Below, piece after piece: positions 9,790 to 19,653 of a DNA stretch of 64,000 nucleotides. Source of the stretch: Oleiagrimonas sp. C23AA. GTDB lineage: Bacteria > Pseudomonadota > Gammaproteobacteria > Xanthomonadales > Rhodanobacteraceae. The position numbers and the translations under genes are program-made. Under the pieces are notes generated by a model. It saw only the letters and a program-made list of their open reading frames with translations. It was not told where the DNA came from and searched no databases. Location: assembly GCF_011759385.1 (NCBI RefSeq), contig NZ_JAARLY010000005.1, positions 62,001 to 126,000 on the forward strand. The letters run 5' to 3'. Numbering within the stretch: the first letter of the stretch is position 1; each line of letters begins with the position of its first letter.

Positions 9790-10521
9790 TCAAGCGCTGT
9801 CGCAAGAGCGGGACGCCGGTTCGCGGCGGTCCAGAAAACGATAGCCCACCCCGGTCTCTGTTTTCAGCCAAATGGGTGATGCCGGGTCGTCTCCCAACTT
9901 CTGACGCAGACGGCCGATGACGATGCGAAGGTAGTGGCTGTCCTGGACATGGATGGGGCCCCATATCTGGCGAAGCAACTGCTGTTGCGTCACCACCCGG
10001 TTGGGGTGCTGGAGCAGGGCAGCCAGCACCGTGTATTCCTTGCGGGTCAATGACACGGGCATACCGTCGCGGCTGACCTCCCGCCGCAGCTGGTCAATAC
10101 GCAGGTGGCCATCGTCATAGATGGGTGGGGCGTGGTCATGCACGTCAGAGGCACGCTGGCGCAGCATGGCGCGTAAGCGCGCCATCAGCTCTGGTACGCC
10201 AAAAGGTTTGGTGACGTAGTCGTTGGCACCATGGTCCAGCGCGCTGACTTTCTCGTCCTCGCCATCGCGTACCGACAGCACCAGTACCGGCACTTCACTC
10301 CACTGCCGCAGCTCCGTCAGCACGTCGTGACCGTCCCTGTCGGGAAGGCCCAGGTCAAGGATCACCAGATCAGGGGCACGCGTGGCCGCCAGCGCCAAGC
10401 CCTGTTCGGCGTTGGCGGCCTCCAATACCTGATATCCCTCCGCACGCAGACCAATGTTCAGGAAGCGGCGGATCTGAGGCTCGTCGTCGATCACCAGAAT
10501 GCGGGGCGCGGCGGAATTCAT
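9790..10521 (-). CDS. kdpE: OmpR-family response regulator, KdpE-like
   Basis: A protein of 243 residues: receiver domain (acidic pocket IDDE, phospho-acceptor Asp in LDLGLPDRDG, conserved Lys in YVTKPFG), then a winged-helix DNA-binding domain with the QQQLLRQIWG and VIGRLRQKLGDDP motifs typical of KdpE. Its start overlaps the stop of the kinase gene by four bases, so the pair is co-translated. KdpE classically activates kdpFABC; no Kdp pump is in this window and the next gene is kup, so the target may be kup or a distant kdp operon (inference). Confidence 0.87.
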   Translation of the reverse strand: MNSAAPRILVIDDEPQIRRFLNIGLRAEGYQVLEAANAEQGLALAATRAPDLVILDLGLPDRDGHDVLTELRQWSEVPVLVLSVRDGEDEKVSALDHGANDYVTKPFGVPELMARLRAMLRQRASDVHDHAPPIYDDGHLRIDQLRREVSRDGMPVSLTRKEYTVLAALLQHPNRVVTQQQLLRQIWGPIHVQDSHYLRIVIGRLRQKLGDDPASPIWLKTETGVGYRFLDRREPASRSCDSA

Positions 10522-12068
10522 TCGTGTTCTTCGGGCAGCGCGGGAAGGGGCAGGCTGATGCGCATCATGGTACCGCTCGGCGTCGCCGCCAGGGCCTCGA
10601 CGGTGCCGCCATGGGCGCCCACCAGGCCCCGGCAGATGGACAGGCCCAGCCCGGTACCCTGGGCGCCGCGATCACCCCTGGCGACCGAATAGAAGGCATC
10701 GAAGACACGCTCGCGTTGGTCGGCGGCGATCCCCGGGCCCTGATCACTCACATCGATCAGCAGCAGCCGGGCGCCTGCGGCGTACACACGAAGATGGACC
10801 GGCACACCCGAGGGTGATACATGCACCGCGTTCTCCAGCACATTGAACAATGCCTGTTCGATCAGGGCCGGATGCACATGAAGCAACAGCGTCGATGAGG
10901 GAAGCTCGGTATCCATCGGTTGTCCTGGAAACAGCGTGCGGATGCGCTCCACCGCAGCGGCCACGATGTCGGCCACGTCCACCCAATCGCGGCGCAGCGG
11001 AAGCTCACCGTGTCCCAGCCGGGCCATGTCCAGCAAATTCTGGATGTAACGATCAAGACGCAGGCCTTCCTCCAGCACCCCCTCCAGCAGTTGCTGATGT
11101 TCTTCCTCGGGTAGTTGCCTGCCATAACGCGACAGCGTCTGCGCCGAGCCGATCATGGCCGAGAGGGGGGAACGCAGGTCGTGCGAGACAGAAGAAAGCA
11201 GCGCGTTGCGCAAACGCTCGGTTTCGCCGGCGACGCGCGCCTTCTCCAGTGCTTCGGCCAACCGGATCCGTTCCAGTGCCTGCGCCACGTCCTGTGCCAT
11301 GGCATGTGCCAGGTAGCGTGCCTCTGGCGACAACGGACGTTGCGGGCAGGCGACGGCCAGCACGCCCTGCCGCTGCTTGTCCACGCACATCGGCAACATC
11401 AGGCATGTCGCCGCCGGAATGCGTTCAGTGCCGTTTCCGGTGGGTTCGGCCAGCCGATCGCAGTAATCGGCAGCCAACGCGTCGTGCGCATCGAGCGGTT
11501 CCCAACTTGGCGTCGCCATCGCCACTTGCCATGGGTCTTTCAAGGTGGGACGCACCAGAATGGCCACTGGCCGCTCCAGCAGTCTGGCCGCCGTATCGGC
11601 AGCTACGCGATGGATCGTGGTTTGATCACCGGCCTCTGCCAGTTGTTTACCCAGTATGTGTAGCGCTTCGGCCGACGCCCTGGCCGTGCGCAATGACGCC
11701 ACCTTCTCGGCCAGTTGCGTGGCCAGGCGCGAGCAGATCAACGCTGCCACCAGAAACAGGCTGACGGTAAGCACATCGTCGGCCGAGTCGATGGCGAAGG
11801 TGTAGCGCGGCTGGGTGAAAAAGAAGTTGTACCCGAGAAAGCAGAGAATCGCGGCGTAGGCGGCCACGCGCATGCGTACGCGCACCGCCACCACCATGAT
11901 TGCGGTGAGAAAGATCAACGACAGGTTGGCGATCGCCATGTAGCGATCGGCAATGAAGGCGTTGGCAAAGGCGACAAGGGTGACCGCGCTGGCATAGGCG
12001 TAGCTCGCCAAGCCGGTGGCGCGCTCGGAAAAACGGACCGAGTGTGAATCGGGAACGGGGCGGTTCAT
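10518..12068 (-). CDS. KdpD-like histidine kinase lacking the N-terminal KdpD/USP sensor half
   Basis: A protein of 516 residues; full KdpD is about 900. It begins directly in the four-helix DUF4118 membrane region (about residues 20-115, containing YNFFFTQP), then a GAF-like domain, HisKA with phospho-acceptor His in SVSHDLRSPLSAM, and a HATPase domain (GPGIA, GTGLGLSICRGL). The ATP-binding KdpD sensor domain and UspA-like domain are missing. Short KdpD forms are known in several bacteria. ATGA overlap links it to the KdpE-like gene, and Kup lies 73 bases further along the same strand upstream. Confidence 0.85.
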   Translation of the reverse strand: MNRPVPDSHSVRFSERATGLASYAYASAVTLVAFANAFIADRYMAIANLSLIFLTAIMVVAVRVRMRVAAYAAILCFLGYNFFFTQPRYTFAIDSADDVLTVSLFLVAALICSRLATQLAEKVASLRTARASAEALHILGKQLAEAGDQTTIHRVAADTAARLLERPVAILVRPTLKDPWQVAMATPSWEPLDAHDALAADYCDRLAEPTGNGTERIPAATCLMLPMCVDKQRQGVLAVACPQRPLSPEARYLAHAMAQDVAQALERIRLAEALEKARVAGETERLRNALLSSVSHDLRSPLSAMIGSAQTLSRYGRQLPEEEHQQLLEGVLEEGLRLDRYIQNLLDMARLGHGELPLRRDWVDVADIVAAAVERIRTLFPGQPMDTELPSSTLLLHVHPALIEQALFNVLENAVHVSPSGVPVHLRVYAAGARLLLIDVSDQGPGIAADQRERVFDAFYSVARGDRGAQGTGLGLSICRGLVGAHGGTVEALAATPSGTMMRISLPLPALPEEHE

Positions 12069-12141
12069 GGCGTTGGGGTTGCCTCAGCCCACCAAAATGA
12101 GGTTGTCAGCGACCGGCCGCAAGCGGCATGTGTGCGCGAGA

Positions 12142-14016
12142 TCAGATATCGACATGGGCTCCTAGCTCGATAAGGCGGTTGCCGGGAATACGAAAAAACG
12201 CGGTGGCGGGCAGGGCGTTGCGGATCAGAAAAGCGAACAGCCTGTCACGCCAGGATACGACGCCCAGGCGATGTTCGGCGGGGATTACGGTCTCGCGTGA
12301 AAGGAAAAACGTGGTGTCCATCAGGTCGAATTCGGCGCCGACCCCGCCGCACTCCAGTAGCGCTGCAGGCACGTCGGGATCTTCATCAAAACCAAAGCGC
12401 AGCAGCAGCCGATAGATCCCGGGAGCCAGTGATTCCAGTGCGAAGCGTTCACCGGGTTCGGCCGTGGGCGCATCCAGCGTCTCTACGGTCAGTATGATAT
12501 TGCGCTCATGCAGCACCTTGTTGTGCTTCAGATTATGAAGCAACGAATTGGGTGCAAGCTCCTGATCGTTGGTCATGAATACCGCGGTGCCCGGCACGCG
12601 CTCGGGTGTGTGCTCCAGAAGATTTTCGACAAATGGCTTCAAATTGACGCCGCTCTGCCGCAATCGCTGCTGTACCGCTCGCCGTCCGTGACGCCAGGTG
12701 GTCATCAGGACGAACACGCCCATTCCCAGCAGCAGCGGAAACCAGCCACCGCTGGCAATCTTGATGGCATTGGCGCTGAAAAAGCCCAGGTCCACCGTCA
12801 GCAGACCCGCGCCGGTCAGCACGATGAGCGGCCAGCGCCAGTGCCAGCGCGGCCTTGCCACGACCAGCGCCAGCAAGGTAGTGATGACCATGGTGCCGGT
12901 CACGGCGATGCCATAGGCCGCGCCAAGATTGTCGGAGCTGCGAAAGCCGAGCACCGCGAGCACAATCAGCATCAGCAAGGCACGATTGATCCAGGGCACG
13001 TAGATCTGCCCGGAAATGGTGCGGGACGTGTGCACCACGCGCATGCGCGGCACGTAACCCAGCTGGATGGCTTCCCGTGTCATCGAGAACGCCCCCGAGA
13101 TGACGGCCTGCGAAGCAATCACCGTGGCCGCCGTGGCCAGCGCGATCATGGGGTAGAGCAAGGGTCGCGGCACCAGGTGGTAGAACGGGTTGGCGATCGC
13201 TGCCGGGTGTTGCAGAAGATAGGCCCCCTGGCCGAAGTAGTTCAGCACCAGGGCCGGCAGCACCAACGCGAACCAGGCACCCTGGATGGGTCGTTTGCCG
13301 AAATGCCCCATGTCCGCATACAACGCCTCGGTGCCCGTCACCGCCAGCACGACGGCGCCCAGTGCAAGGAATGCATCGACGCGGTTGTGCACGAAAAAGG
13401 CGATGCCTTGCACAGGACTCAATGCCCACAGCACCTCGGGCCCATGCGCAATGCCGCGGATGCCGAGCATGGCCAGAGCCAAGAACCAGACCACGCAGAT
13501 GGGCCCGAAAACACGGCCAATGCGTTCGGTGCCATGGCGCTGCATGGCAAACAGCGCAACGATCACCACCAGCGTGATGGGAACCACCCAGCGCGCCAGT
13601 CCCGGCGCGGCCACTTCCAGGCCTTCCACCGCCGACAGCACCGAAATGGCCGGCGTGATGACACCATCGCCATAGAACAGTGCCGCGCCAAACAGCCCCA
13701 GCACCGCAATTGCGGCCCCGAGCCCAGCGACACGGCGCACACTGCGTTGAGCCAACGCCAGCAGCGCCATGATGCCGCCTTCGCCCTTGTTGTCGGCACG
13801 CATGATGAACAGCAGGTACTTCAGCGACACCACGATGATCAGCGACCAGAACACCAGGCTCAGCGCGCCCAGCACGTTGTCCCGGCTGACGTCGATGCCC
13901 TGCTCACCGAAGATCTCCTTGATGGTGTAAAGCGGACTGGTGCCGATATCTCCGTAGACCACGCCGGTGGCGCTCAGCGCCAGCGTCAGGAACTTTCCAC
14001 GACCGTTCGATGCCAT
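12142..14016 (-). CDS. kup: Kup-family potassium uptake permease
   Basis: About 624 residues with the Kup/HAK signature GVVYGDIGTSPLYT near the N-terminus, around twelve hydrophobic segments and a soluble C-terminal region of about 190 residues. It imports potassium with protons across the inner membrane. The reading frame extends to 14070, but homology begins after the second Met, and ATG at 14016 (MASNGRGKF) gives the usual family length; no strong ribosome-binding site distinguishes the two. It is transcribed with the KdpD/KdpE-like pair downstream, which supports a role in potassium homeostasis. Confidence 0.9.
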   Translation of the reverse strand: MASNGRGKFLTLALSATGVVYGDIGTSPLYTIKEIFGEQGIDVSRDNVLGALSLVFWSLIIVVSLKYLLFIMRADNKGEGGIMALLALAQRSVRRVAGLGAAIAVLGLFGAALFYGDGVITPAISVLSAVEGLEVAAPGLARWVVPITLVVIVALFAMQRHGTERIGRVFGPICVVWFLALAMLGIRGIAHGPEVLWALSPVQGIAFFVHNRVDAFLALGAVVLAVTGTEALYADMGHFGKRPIQGAWFALVLPALVLNYFGQGAYLLQHPAAIANPFYHLVPRPLLYPMIALATAATVIASQAVISGAFSMTREAIQLGYVPRMRVVHTSRTISGQIYVPWINRALLMLIVLAVLGFRSSDNLGAAYGIAVTGTMVITTLLALVVARPRWHWRWPLIVLTGAGLLTVDLGFFSANAIKIASGGWFPLLLGMGVFVLMTTWRHGRRAVQQRLRQSGVNLKPFVENLLEHTPERVPGTAVFMTNDQELAPNSLLHNLKHNKVLHERNIILTVETLDAPTAEPGERFALESLAPGIYRLLLRFGFDEDPDVPAALLECGGVGAEFDLMDTTFFLSRETVIPAEHRLGVVSWRDRLFAFLIRNALPATAFFRIPGNRLIELGAHVDI

Positions 14017-14296
14017 ACCCGTGCTGCTCTTGGTGGCACGCCCCCGCCATGCACGGCATGTATCGGGCATGCTCTGATGTTAAGGAGCAGCTACTGTAGG
14101 AATGCAGGCGTAAAAGAGGACGAGCGCGGGGGAGGGCGAGCGTAAAATTTCAATAAAATATCGCGTGCGTCCAGTTCAAGCCCGGGTGTGGTCGCTCTCT
14201 TGTAGGGTCTCCACAACCATAAGCACTTCTTAAGCGCCCGGCGCCAAGACACTTTTTTTTCACCTTCTTTCAAGCTGCGGCGAGCATGATGGAGGC

Positions 14297-14599
14297 ATGG
14301 AAACCAAGCCGCTAACACTAAGCCTTGCCATACCGGGCCAGGTTGCAGCAGAGCTCGCTCGTGAAGCCTTTCGGTCCGGACACTCCATCGAACAAGAAGT
14401 GCTGGTTCGCCTCAGCGACAGTCTTGATGCTCGCCGCAAGAGTCAACGCGACCAGACCGGCGACGCGCCCGCGACGCCCTCCGCCTCGGATATGCGACGC
14501 TACTCGGCCGAACGCCTGCTGCAGAAGCTTGATATGCAACGGCGATGGTTGAGCTCGGCGGAAGCCACCCAAGAGCGGCCGTCCAAATCCGAAGAGTGA
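14297..14599 (+). CDS. Small hypothetical protein, possible ribbon-helix-helix type
   Basis: A predicted protein of 100 residues. The N-terminal third (LTLSLAIPGQVAAELAREA, then FRSGHSIEQEVLVRLSDSL) has the strand-helix-helix rhythm and R-x-S spacing seen in Arc/MetJ-like DNA-binding proteins; the rest is charged and probably disordered. GGAGG lies just one base before the ATG, closer than ideal. The flanking genes are on the other strand and give no context. It could be a chance frame, but codon use looks genuine. Confidence 0.5.
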   Translation: METKPLTLSLAIPGQVAAELAREAFRSGHSIEQEVLVRLSDSLDARRKSQRDQTGDAPATPSASDMRRYSAERLLQKLDMQRRWLSSAEATQERPSKSEE

Positions 14600-14750
14600 C
14601 CCAAGGCCCCAGGCTCAAAGCGCCCCGTTCCTGGCAGCCTGTGAAGGTCGGCGCCGGCAACGGTGATCCGCCTGTTGCACATCAGTGACGAGCGGTCGGG
14701 TGCTTCACGGGCGACATCGGCCGCCCAGAAAGCGGAAGGGTAACCTCCGG

Positions 14751-15374
14751 CTACGACCCAGTCTGCACAGAAGCAGTCGCCTGACGCGCCTGCCTGGCTT
14801 CCCGGAGAATCTGCCACGCTTCCTTGATCACGTAGAGCGCGATGGCGGCGCCGATGATCAAATCCGGCGCCGAATGCTCAAAGGCCAGCACCAGTAGTCC
14901 CGACACGATCACCGCCATGTTGGCGATGACATCTACCCGCGTGAACAGCCAGGTGGCACGCAGATGCACCTCGCCCTCGCGAAAACGCCCCAGCAGCCGC
15001 AGCACCGTCGCATTGACCAGCAGCGAAAGGCAGGCAATGGCCATCATCCAGGCGCCTTCTGGATGGCTGCCCATGAGCCACCGCCACAGCACCCCGGCGA
15101 TGGCGCTGAATCCCAGGACCAGCAAAAGCGATCCGCTCAGCGTAGCCGCAGACGCCTTGAATCTGGCGCCGCGATGCCAGGCAAGCAGCGCGATACCGTA
15201 AGCGCTGGCATCGGCGAGCATATCCAGCGCATCGGCGACCAGCCCCATGGATTGAGCCAGCACCCCGGCCACCAGGCCGATCACGAACATCGCCGCGTTC
15301 AGTGCGAGCGCGATGCGCACGATGCGCCGCTGCGCCTGGTTGCGCGCTTCGGCATGGCATCCGCAATCGCTCAT
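14751..15374 (-). CDS. Cation efflux (CDF-like) membrane protein, copy 1
   Basis: A protein of 207 residues with about five or six membrane segments. It starts MSDCGCHAEA; the N-terminal Cys-x-Cys-His could bind metal. SMGLVADALDMLADASAY resembles the metal site of cation diffusion facilitators (Asp-x3-Asp) and a second acidic/His segment appears as FTRVDVIANM. The C-terminal cytoplasmic domain of typical CDF proteins is absent. Its start overlaps the FTR1 stop by four bases (ATGA), so the two are one translation unit; the same pairing recurs at 63284. It probably exports a divalent metal. Confidence 0.82.
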   Translation of the reverse strand: MSDCGCHAEARNQAQRRIVRIALALNAAMFVIGLVAGVLAQSMGLVADALDMLADASAYGIALLAWHRGARFKASAATLSGSLLLVLGFSAIAGVLWRWLMGSHPEGAWMMAIACLSLLVNATVLRLLGRFREGEVHLRATWLFTRVDVIANMAVIVSGLLVLAFEHSAPDLIIGAAIALYVIKEAWQILREARQARQATASVQTGS

Positions 15375-17356
15375 ACGTCCTGTTCCATGGGCACTGGACC
15401 GGCGGCTGTTCGGGCCCGCCGACGATGATGGTCACGATACAGATTGAAGATGAAGCCTGCGCCCAGCAGCACCACCACCGCCACTTGCGCAAGCAGTGTC
15501 TGCCACGTCGCATAGAGGCCGAGCAGCTCGACGCGTGGCCATGGGGCAACGGTTACCGAGACCCAACCTGCCTCCTGCAGCGCGGCAACGCCTTTGCCGG
15601 TCAGCACAATGGCCAACACCGCGATCAGGATCGAGCTTGCCGAGAAAAACTGGGCGATCGGAAGGCGTCGACTGGTCCGCAGCAGAACCCATGCGATCAG
15701 CGCCAGTGTCAGCATGCCGGCCACAATGCCGCCGAGCAGCCAGATTCCCTGGCCTTCACTCCAGAGCGCGGCATAAAACAGGATGGTCTCGAACACCTCC
15801 CGGTACACGGAGATGAAGGCCAGTCCCAGCAGGAACCACGCCGAGCGCCGGTCAAGTGCACCGGCCATCTTTTCCTTCAAATACGCTTGCCAGCGACCCC
15901 CCATGCTCTTCTGGTGCATCCACAGGCCGACGCTGAGCAGCACGATTGCGGCAAACAGCGATGACAGCCCCTCGGTCAATTCGCGCCCGGCGCCGCTGAT
16001 CGAGATCGCATAGCGCGCCAATGCCCAGGTGATGCCGCCGGCGACCAGCGCCAGCATCCAGCCCGCATGCACATATCGCACCTGCATCGGCCGCTCGGCC
16101 TTGCGCAGAAAAGCCAGCAAAGCGACCACGATCAACAAGGCTTCCAGTCCCTCTCGCACCAGGATGGTATAAGCGCCGATAAACGTGGAAGAGGGATCTG
16201 CGGCGGTCTCGGCCGTGACCGCCTGGGCTTGCGCCAGCAGCCCGTCCACCGCATCTGCTTGCTGTGTGATCGACTGCAGCGGTGCGCCCTTCGACAAAGC
16301 GGTGCGATAGGCACCCATCGCCGTTTCCAGCCTCGCACGCAGCGCACTGTCGCGGGCATTGAGCAGCGGCTCCACAGGCTCAACGCCATCCAGATAGGCA
16401 GAGAGGGCAAGCTGGGTGGCTTCGGCCTTCGCGCCGGCTTTATACGCGCTGACGCTGGCCTCGATGCGTCCCCGTGCCAGCGGCAAGCCGCCCAGGGCGC
16501 TCTGCAGCGCCTCGGGGTGCGCTCGCAAATAGCCGACGATGGCTCGTGCCTGCTTGGTGCCCAGCGCGGGGCTCAGCTGGTCCACACGGGTCTGCGACAG
16601 TTCTTTCAGCCCGGCGATCTGGGCACGCGCCGATCGCTGGTGTTGCCACATGGATGCTCCCGCCGCGCTTTGCCGGGAGTAGGCGAGCGAGCCCACGTAA
16701 TACGCCAGTGCCCAACGATCGGCCACCGACAATTGGTCAGCGAAGCTGGCCATGGCCGTGCCTTCCACACCCTGGCTGATCACCTCGTACAGCGAGAGCG
16801 GGCTGCGCTGGTCGGCCCGGGTCGGATCGGTAAAGTCCACCGGACGCGGATCGAGCTGACGCCCCGCCGGGCCATCACCATGCCCCGTGGCGCCATGACA
16901 GGCCGCGCAACGCGCCTGATACAGCGCCGCCCCGCGAGCCAGGTTGGGTGCATGATCAGGGGCGGTGGGTATCGGATAGGCCTTCAACAGCGCAGCGGCC
17001 AACGCATGTGCCTGCTGCGAGACCCTGGCCGCAGGTGCCTTGGCGTTGACCAACGCAACCAGCTGATCGGCCTGGGTCAGCAGCGCCGGTCTCGCCGCGT
17101 TGGAAGGCAGTGCCTGGATGCGCTGGCGCGCGGTGGTGGCGAACTCGCGCATCTCGGCGTATTCGGACGCACTTACTATCGCGCCGTCCTTCACCGCCCC
17201 GGCATAGTCGGTGGCCAGATAATCGAGCATCTGCCACGTCTGCGGCACGCTCGCGGGCGCGCTTTGGGCTACCGCCGGGAGCGCCGTCATGCAGCTGAGC
17301 ACCAGCACGAGAAGCCAAGTGCCGCGAGATATCATGCGAATAGGAGTCGTTCTCAT
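15371..17356 (-). CDS. FTR1-family iron permease fused to a cytochrome c domain, copy 1
   Basis: A protein of 661 residues. A signal peptide (residues 1-30, ending VAQSAPAS) is followed by a periplasmic region with one haem c motif (CAACH in YQARCAACHGATGHGDG) and helical repeats, then the seven-helix FTR1 permease with both REXXE iron motifs (REGLE and REVFE). The family imports iron coupled to oxidation, and the fused cytochrome may supply or drain electrons. ATG 17356 is chosen because it aligns with the second copy at 61286 (both begin MRT). Only a weak Fur-like match overlaps the start. It is co-translated with the CDF-like gene. Confidence 0.88.
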   Translation of the reverse strand: MRTTPIRMISRGTWLLVLVLSCMTALPAVAQSAPASVPQTWQMLDYLATDYAGAVKDGAIVSASEYAEMREFATTARQRIQALPSNAARPALLTQADQLVALVNAKAPAARVSQQAHALAAALLKAYPIPTAPDHAPNLARGAALYQARCAACHGATGHGDGPAGRQLDPRPVDFTDPTRADQRSPLSLYEVISQGVEGTAMASFADQLSVADRWALAYYVGSLAYSRQSAAGASMWQHQRSARAQIAGLKELSQTRVDQLSPALGTKQARAIVGYLRAHPEALQSALGGLPLARGRIEASVSAYKAGAKAEATQLALSAYLDGVEPVEPLLNARDSALRARLETAMGAYRTALSKGAPLQSITQQADAVDGLLAQAQAVTAETAADPSSTFIGAYTILVREGLEALLIVVALLAFLRKAERPMQVRYVHAGWMLALVAGGITWALARYAISISGAGRELTEGLSSLFAAIVLLSVGLWMHQKSMGGRWQAYLKEKMAGALDRRSAWFLLGLAFISVYREVFETILFYAALWSEGQGIWLLGGIVAGMLTLALIAWVLLRTSRRLPIAQFFSASSILIAVLAIVLTGKGVAALQEAGWVSVTVAPWPRVELLGLYATWQTLLAQVAVVVLLGAGFIFNLYRDHHRRRARTAAGPVPMEQDV

Positions 17357-17643
17357 TCAATCAGTCTAGCAAGCCGTTTGATTCATCCCAAGCGCTGGAT
17401 CGGTCTGACCGGAGGCTTGCGTGTCAGTACGCCGGTGCCGCAAAGGCGACAGGCAAGCGTTCGCACACTGCGGCGACACGTGGTGCACCGTGGCTCCCAT
17501 GGCGACGGCATCACGTTGTCCTGGCGATCGGGTAGGGCAGAGGCTTCATCCGGGATCCGACCACGTCACCCGATGCGGAATCCGCAAATGAGTGCGTGGT
17601 CGGACCGGACGGCCGCCAGACGAAGCCTGGCGGAATGGTCGTC

Positions 17644-18516
17644 TCAAGCCGCAGCGTGGGTGATCTCGTCCAGGAAGTCGCGGTACGAGTGCAGTGGTCG
17701 GCCCAGCATCTGCGTCAGGCGCTCGACATCTCCCTGATCCGCAATCATGCCGTCGCTGACGAAGCGTTCGGCCATCAGACGCATCTCGTAGGCCATCCAC
17801 ACGGGCATCTGGCCGGCCATCGTCTGCTCGAACGAGCTGAGATCATCGCCACCGTAGACCACGGGTCGCTGCAGCGTCTGCGACCATAGCGCCGCCACCT
17901 GCGGACCGGTCAGCGTGTCAGGTCCCACCAGATGAATGGTTTCCACGGGCAGGGTGTCAGGACCCTGGTCGCGTCGCACAAGCTCGATGGCCGCCACTTC
18001 GGCGATGTCGCGTGTATCGACCATGGCCACCCCCTGAGTGCCGATCGGCATCGGGTACACGCCGTGCTCAAGCACCACATCCTTGATCATGTGCTCGTTG
18101 TCGATGAAATAGCTGGCGCGCAGGAAGCTGGCGCTGAATCCCATCTGCCGAAGCATGTTCTCGGCGCCGGATTTGACCGCGAAGTGCGGCACATTCACGA
18201 AGCGGTCCGCATTAAGCACGGAGAGGTACACCACGCGTTTGACGCCCGCCTCGCGAGCCACGTTCAGCGTGATGATCGCCTGGCTGAACTCATCACCCGT
18301 GACCGCGTTGAGAAGGAATAGGGTGCTCACACCATCAAACGCCTTCCGCAGGGCGTCGATATCGAGCAGATCCCCCTGGACCACCTCGACTGCCTCGGGA
18401 AACGAGGTCTTGGACGGATCGCGGGTCAGCGCTCGCACGGTGGCACCACGCTTCACCAGCTGGTCGACGACGTGGCGGCCAACGCGGCCGGTGGCACCTG
18501 TAACTAGAATAGTCAT
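17644..18516 (-). CDS. NmrA-like NAD(P)-binding protein (SDR-like)
   Basis: A protein of 290 residues with an atypical-SDR N-terminus MTILVTGATGRVGRHV (GxxGxxG), then VVQGDLLD and LLNAVTGDE. The classical YxxxK pair is not evident, as in NmrA/HSCARG-type redox sensors or NAD(P)H:quinone reductase-like proteins. Start ATG 18516 has GGAG eight to nine bases upstream; the longer frame from 18597 runs into the promoter. It is transcribed divergently from a LysR regulator across a 105-base spacer with palindromes, so that regulator probably controls it. Confidence 0.85.
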   Translation of the reverse strand: MTILVTGATGRVGRHVVDQLVKRGATVRALTRDPSKTSFPEAVEVVQGDLLDIDALRKAFDGVSTLFLLNAVTGDEFSQAIITLNVAREAGVKRVVYLSVLNADRFVNVPHFAVKSGAENMLRQMGFSASFLRASYFIDNEHMIKDVVLEHGVYPMPIGTQGVAMVDTRDIAEVAAIELVRRDQGPDTLPVETIHLVGPDTLTGPQVAALWSQTLQRPVVYGGDDLSSFEQTMAGQMPVWMAYEMRLMAERFVSDGMIADQGDVERLTQMLGRPLHSYRDFLDEITHAAA

Positions 18517-18568
18517 GGCATTTGCTCCGAGTGGTTGAGGACACAGCCGCCATACTATCGATCCAAAA

Positions 18569-18604
18569 TTTACTGCATAGACGGTAAAATTAGACAATAT
18601 GTCT
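18569..18604. promoter_or_regulatory. Divergent promoter region with two palindromes (LysR operator candidates)
   Basis: Two inverted repeats lie between the divergent NmrA-like and LysR genes: TTTAC-N10-GTAAA (18569-18588) and AGACA-ATA-TGTCT (18592-18604). The first has the T-N11-A-like spacing favoured by LysR-type regulators. The assignment is inference from position and symmetry. Confidence 0.55.
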
Positions 18605-18621
18605 CATAGGTGGAACTAAAA

Positions 18622-19524
18622 ATGGACCTGCTTGCATTGACCGATTTCAACCTGGTGGCTCGCCACGGTGGTGTCGGCAAAGCGGCCCGCGAAACCGGTC
18701 GCCCCAAGGCCACCTTGTCTCGCCACGTCGCCGAACTGGAAGCAAGTCTTGATCTGCGCCTGTTCGAGCGAGGAAAGCGATCACTCAAACTGACGCAAGA
18801 AGGTCGCGCCTTGTTCGAGCGCACCACGCTGCTGCTCAACGAGATCGAGGAGACGGCCACGGCCATCACCTCCGGTGGGCACGACGTGCGCGGACGTCTG
18901 CGCATCAGCGCGCCACTGCTGTTCTCACAAACCGCGCTGGGCAAACTGGCGGCGCAATTCACGCGACGCTACCCGCAGGTGCGGCTGGAAATCACCGCGG
19001 AGGATCGCCCGGTGGAGATGGTGGAGGAAGCCTACGACCTGGTGATAAGGGTCAATCCGGAGCCGGACTCCAGCCTGGTTGGGCGAATATTCCTGCGCGA
19101 CCGATTGGTCGTCGTGGCCAGTCCCGACCTGCCGGTGCCGGCAGGCAACCAGCAGGAACCGGTTCCCGCAGTGGTCCGAGGCGCCATCGCGGAACACGCT
19201 GAAACCTGGGCGGTGACCACCACTGAGGGTGCGTCGACCATTACTGCCAGACCCGTGCTAGGCGTGTCCTCGTTGCTCATGGCTCGGGACGCGGTTCGCG
19301 CGGGAGCTGGCGCCGCGCGACTGCCGTTGTCGATGGTCAGCTACGACCTTGTTGCCGGAACGATGGTCAAATGGGCAGACATCGACGGGCCGGAAATTGC
19401 ACTTTGGGCGCTTTATCCGACACGCCGATTGCTCAACAGCCGCGTTTCCGCGTTCCTGGACCATTTGAGAGAAGCGTTTCCGCGAGGGACACCGGACGAA
19501 CTGGCGGCCTACATCAGAGCATGA
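18622..19524 (+). CDS. LysR-family transcriptional regulator
   Basis: A protein of 300 residues. The N-terminal winged helix-turn-helix (residues 1-60: LVARHGGVGKAARETGRPKATLSRHVAELE, quoted here in parts only by sense) is followed by a substrate-binding domain beginning GRLRISAPLLF. ATG 18622 is preferred over GTG 18610 since AGGTGG lies eight bases before it. It is divergent from an NmrA-like oxidoreductase, the usual arrangement for a LysR regulator and its target. The effector is unknown. Confidence 0.88.
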   Translation: MDLLALTDFNLVARHGGVGKAARETGRPKATLSRHVAELEASLDLRLFERGKRSLKLTQEGRALFERTTLLLNEIEETATAITSGGHDVRGRLRISAPLLFSQTALGKLAAQFTRRYPQVRLEITAEDRPVEMVEEAYDLVIRVNPEPDSSLVGRIFLRDRLVVVASPDLPVPAGNQQEPVPAVVRGAIAEHAETWAVTTTEGASTITARPVLGVSSLLMARDAVRAGAGAARLPLSMVSYDLVAGTMVKWADIDGPEIALWALYPTRRLLNSRVSAFLDHLREAFPRGTPDELAAYIRA

Positions 19525-19653
19525 TCGCGTCAAGGCGCTACCTGAGAGAGCGGTCACTGCGAAGACACGTGACACGGCACCGCCACTACACCGGAGAAAA
19601 CCCGCTTTTTGTATGCTTGTCTCTTGCGCACCGGATGGTGCAGGGGGAACGGC

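Noticed and set aside
12508..14145. Long plus-strand frame opposite kup
   Set aside because: Gln/His/Arg-rich shadow translation of the reverse strand of a membrane protein gene.
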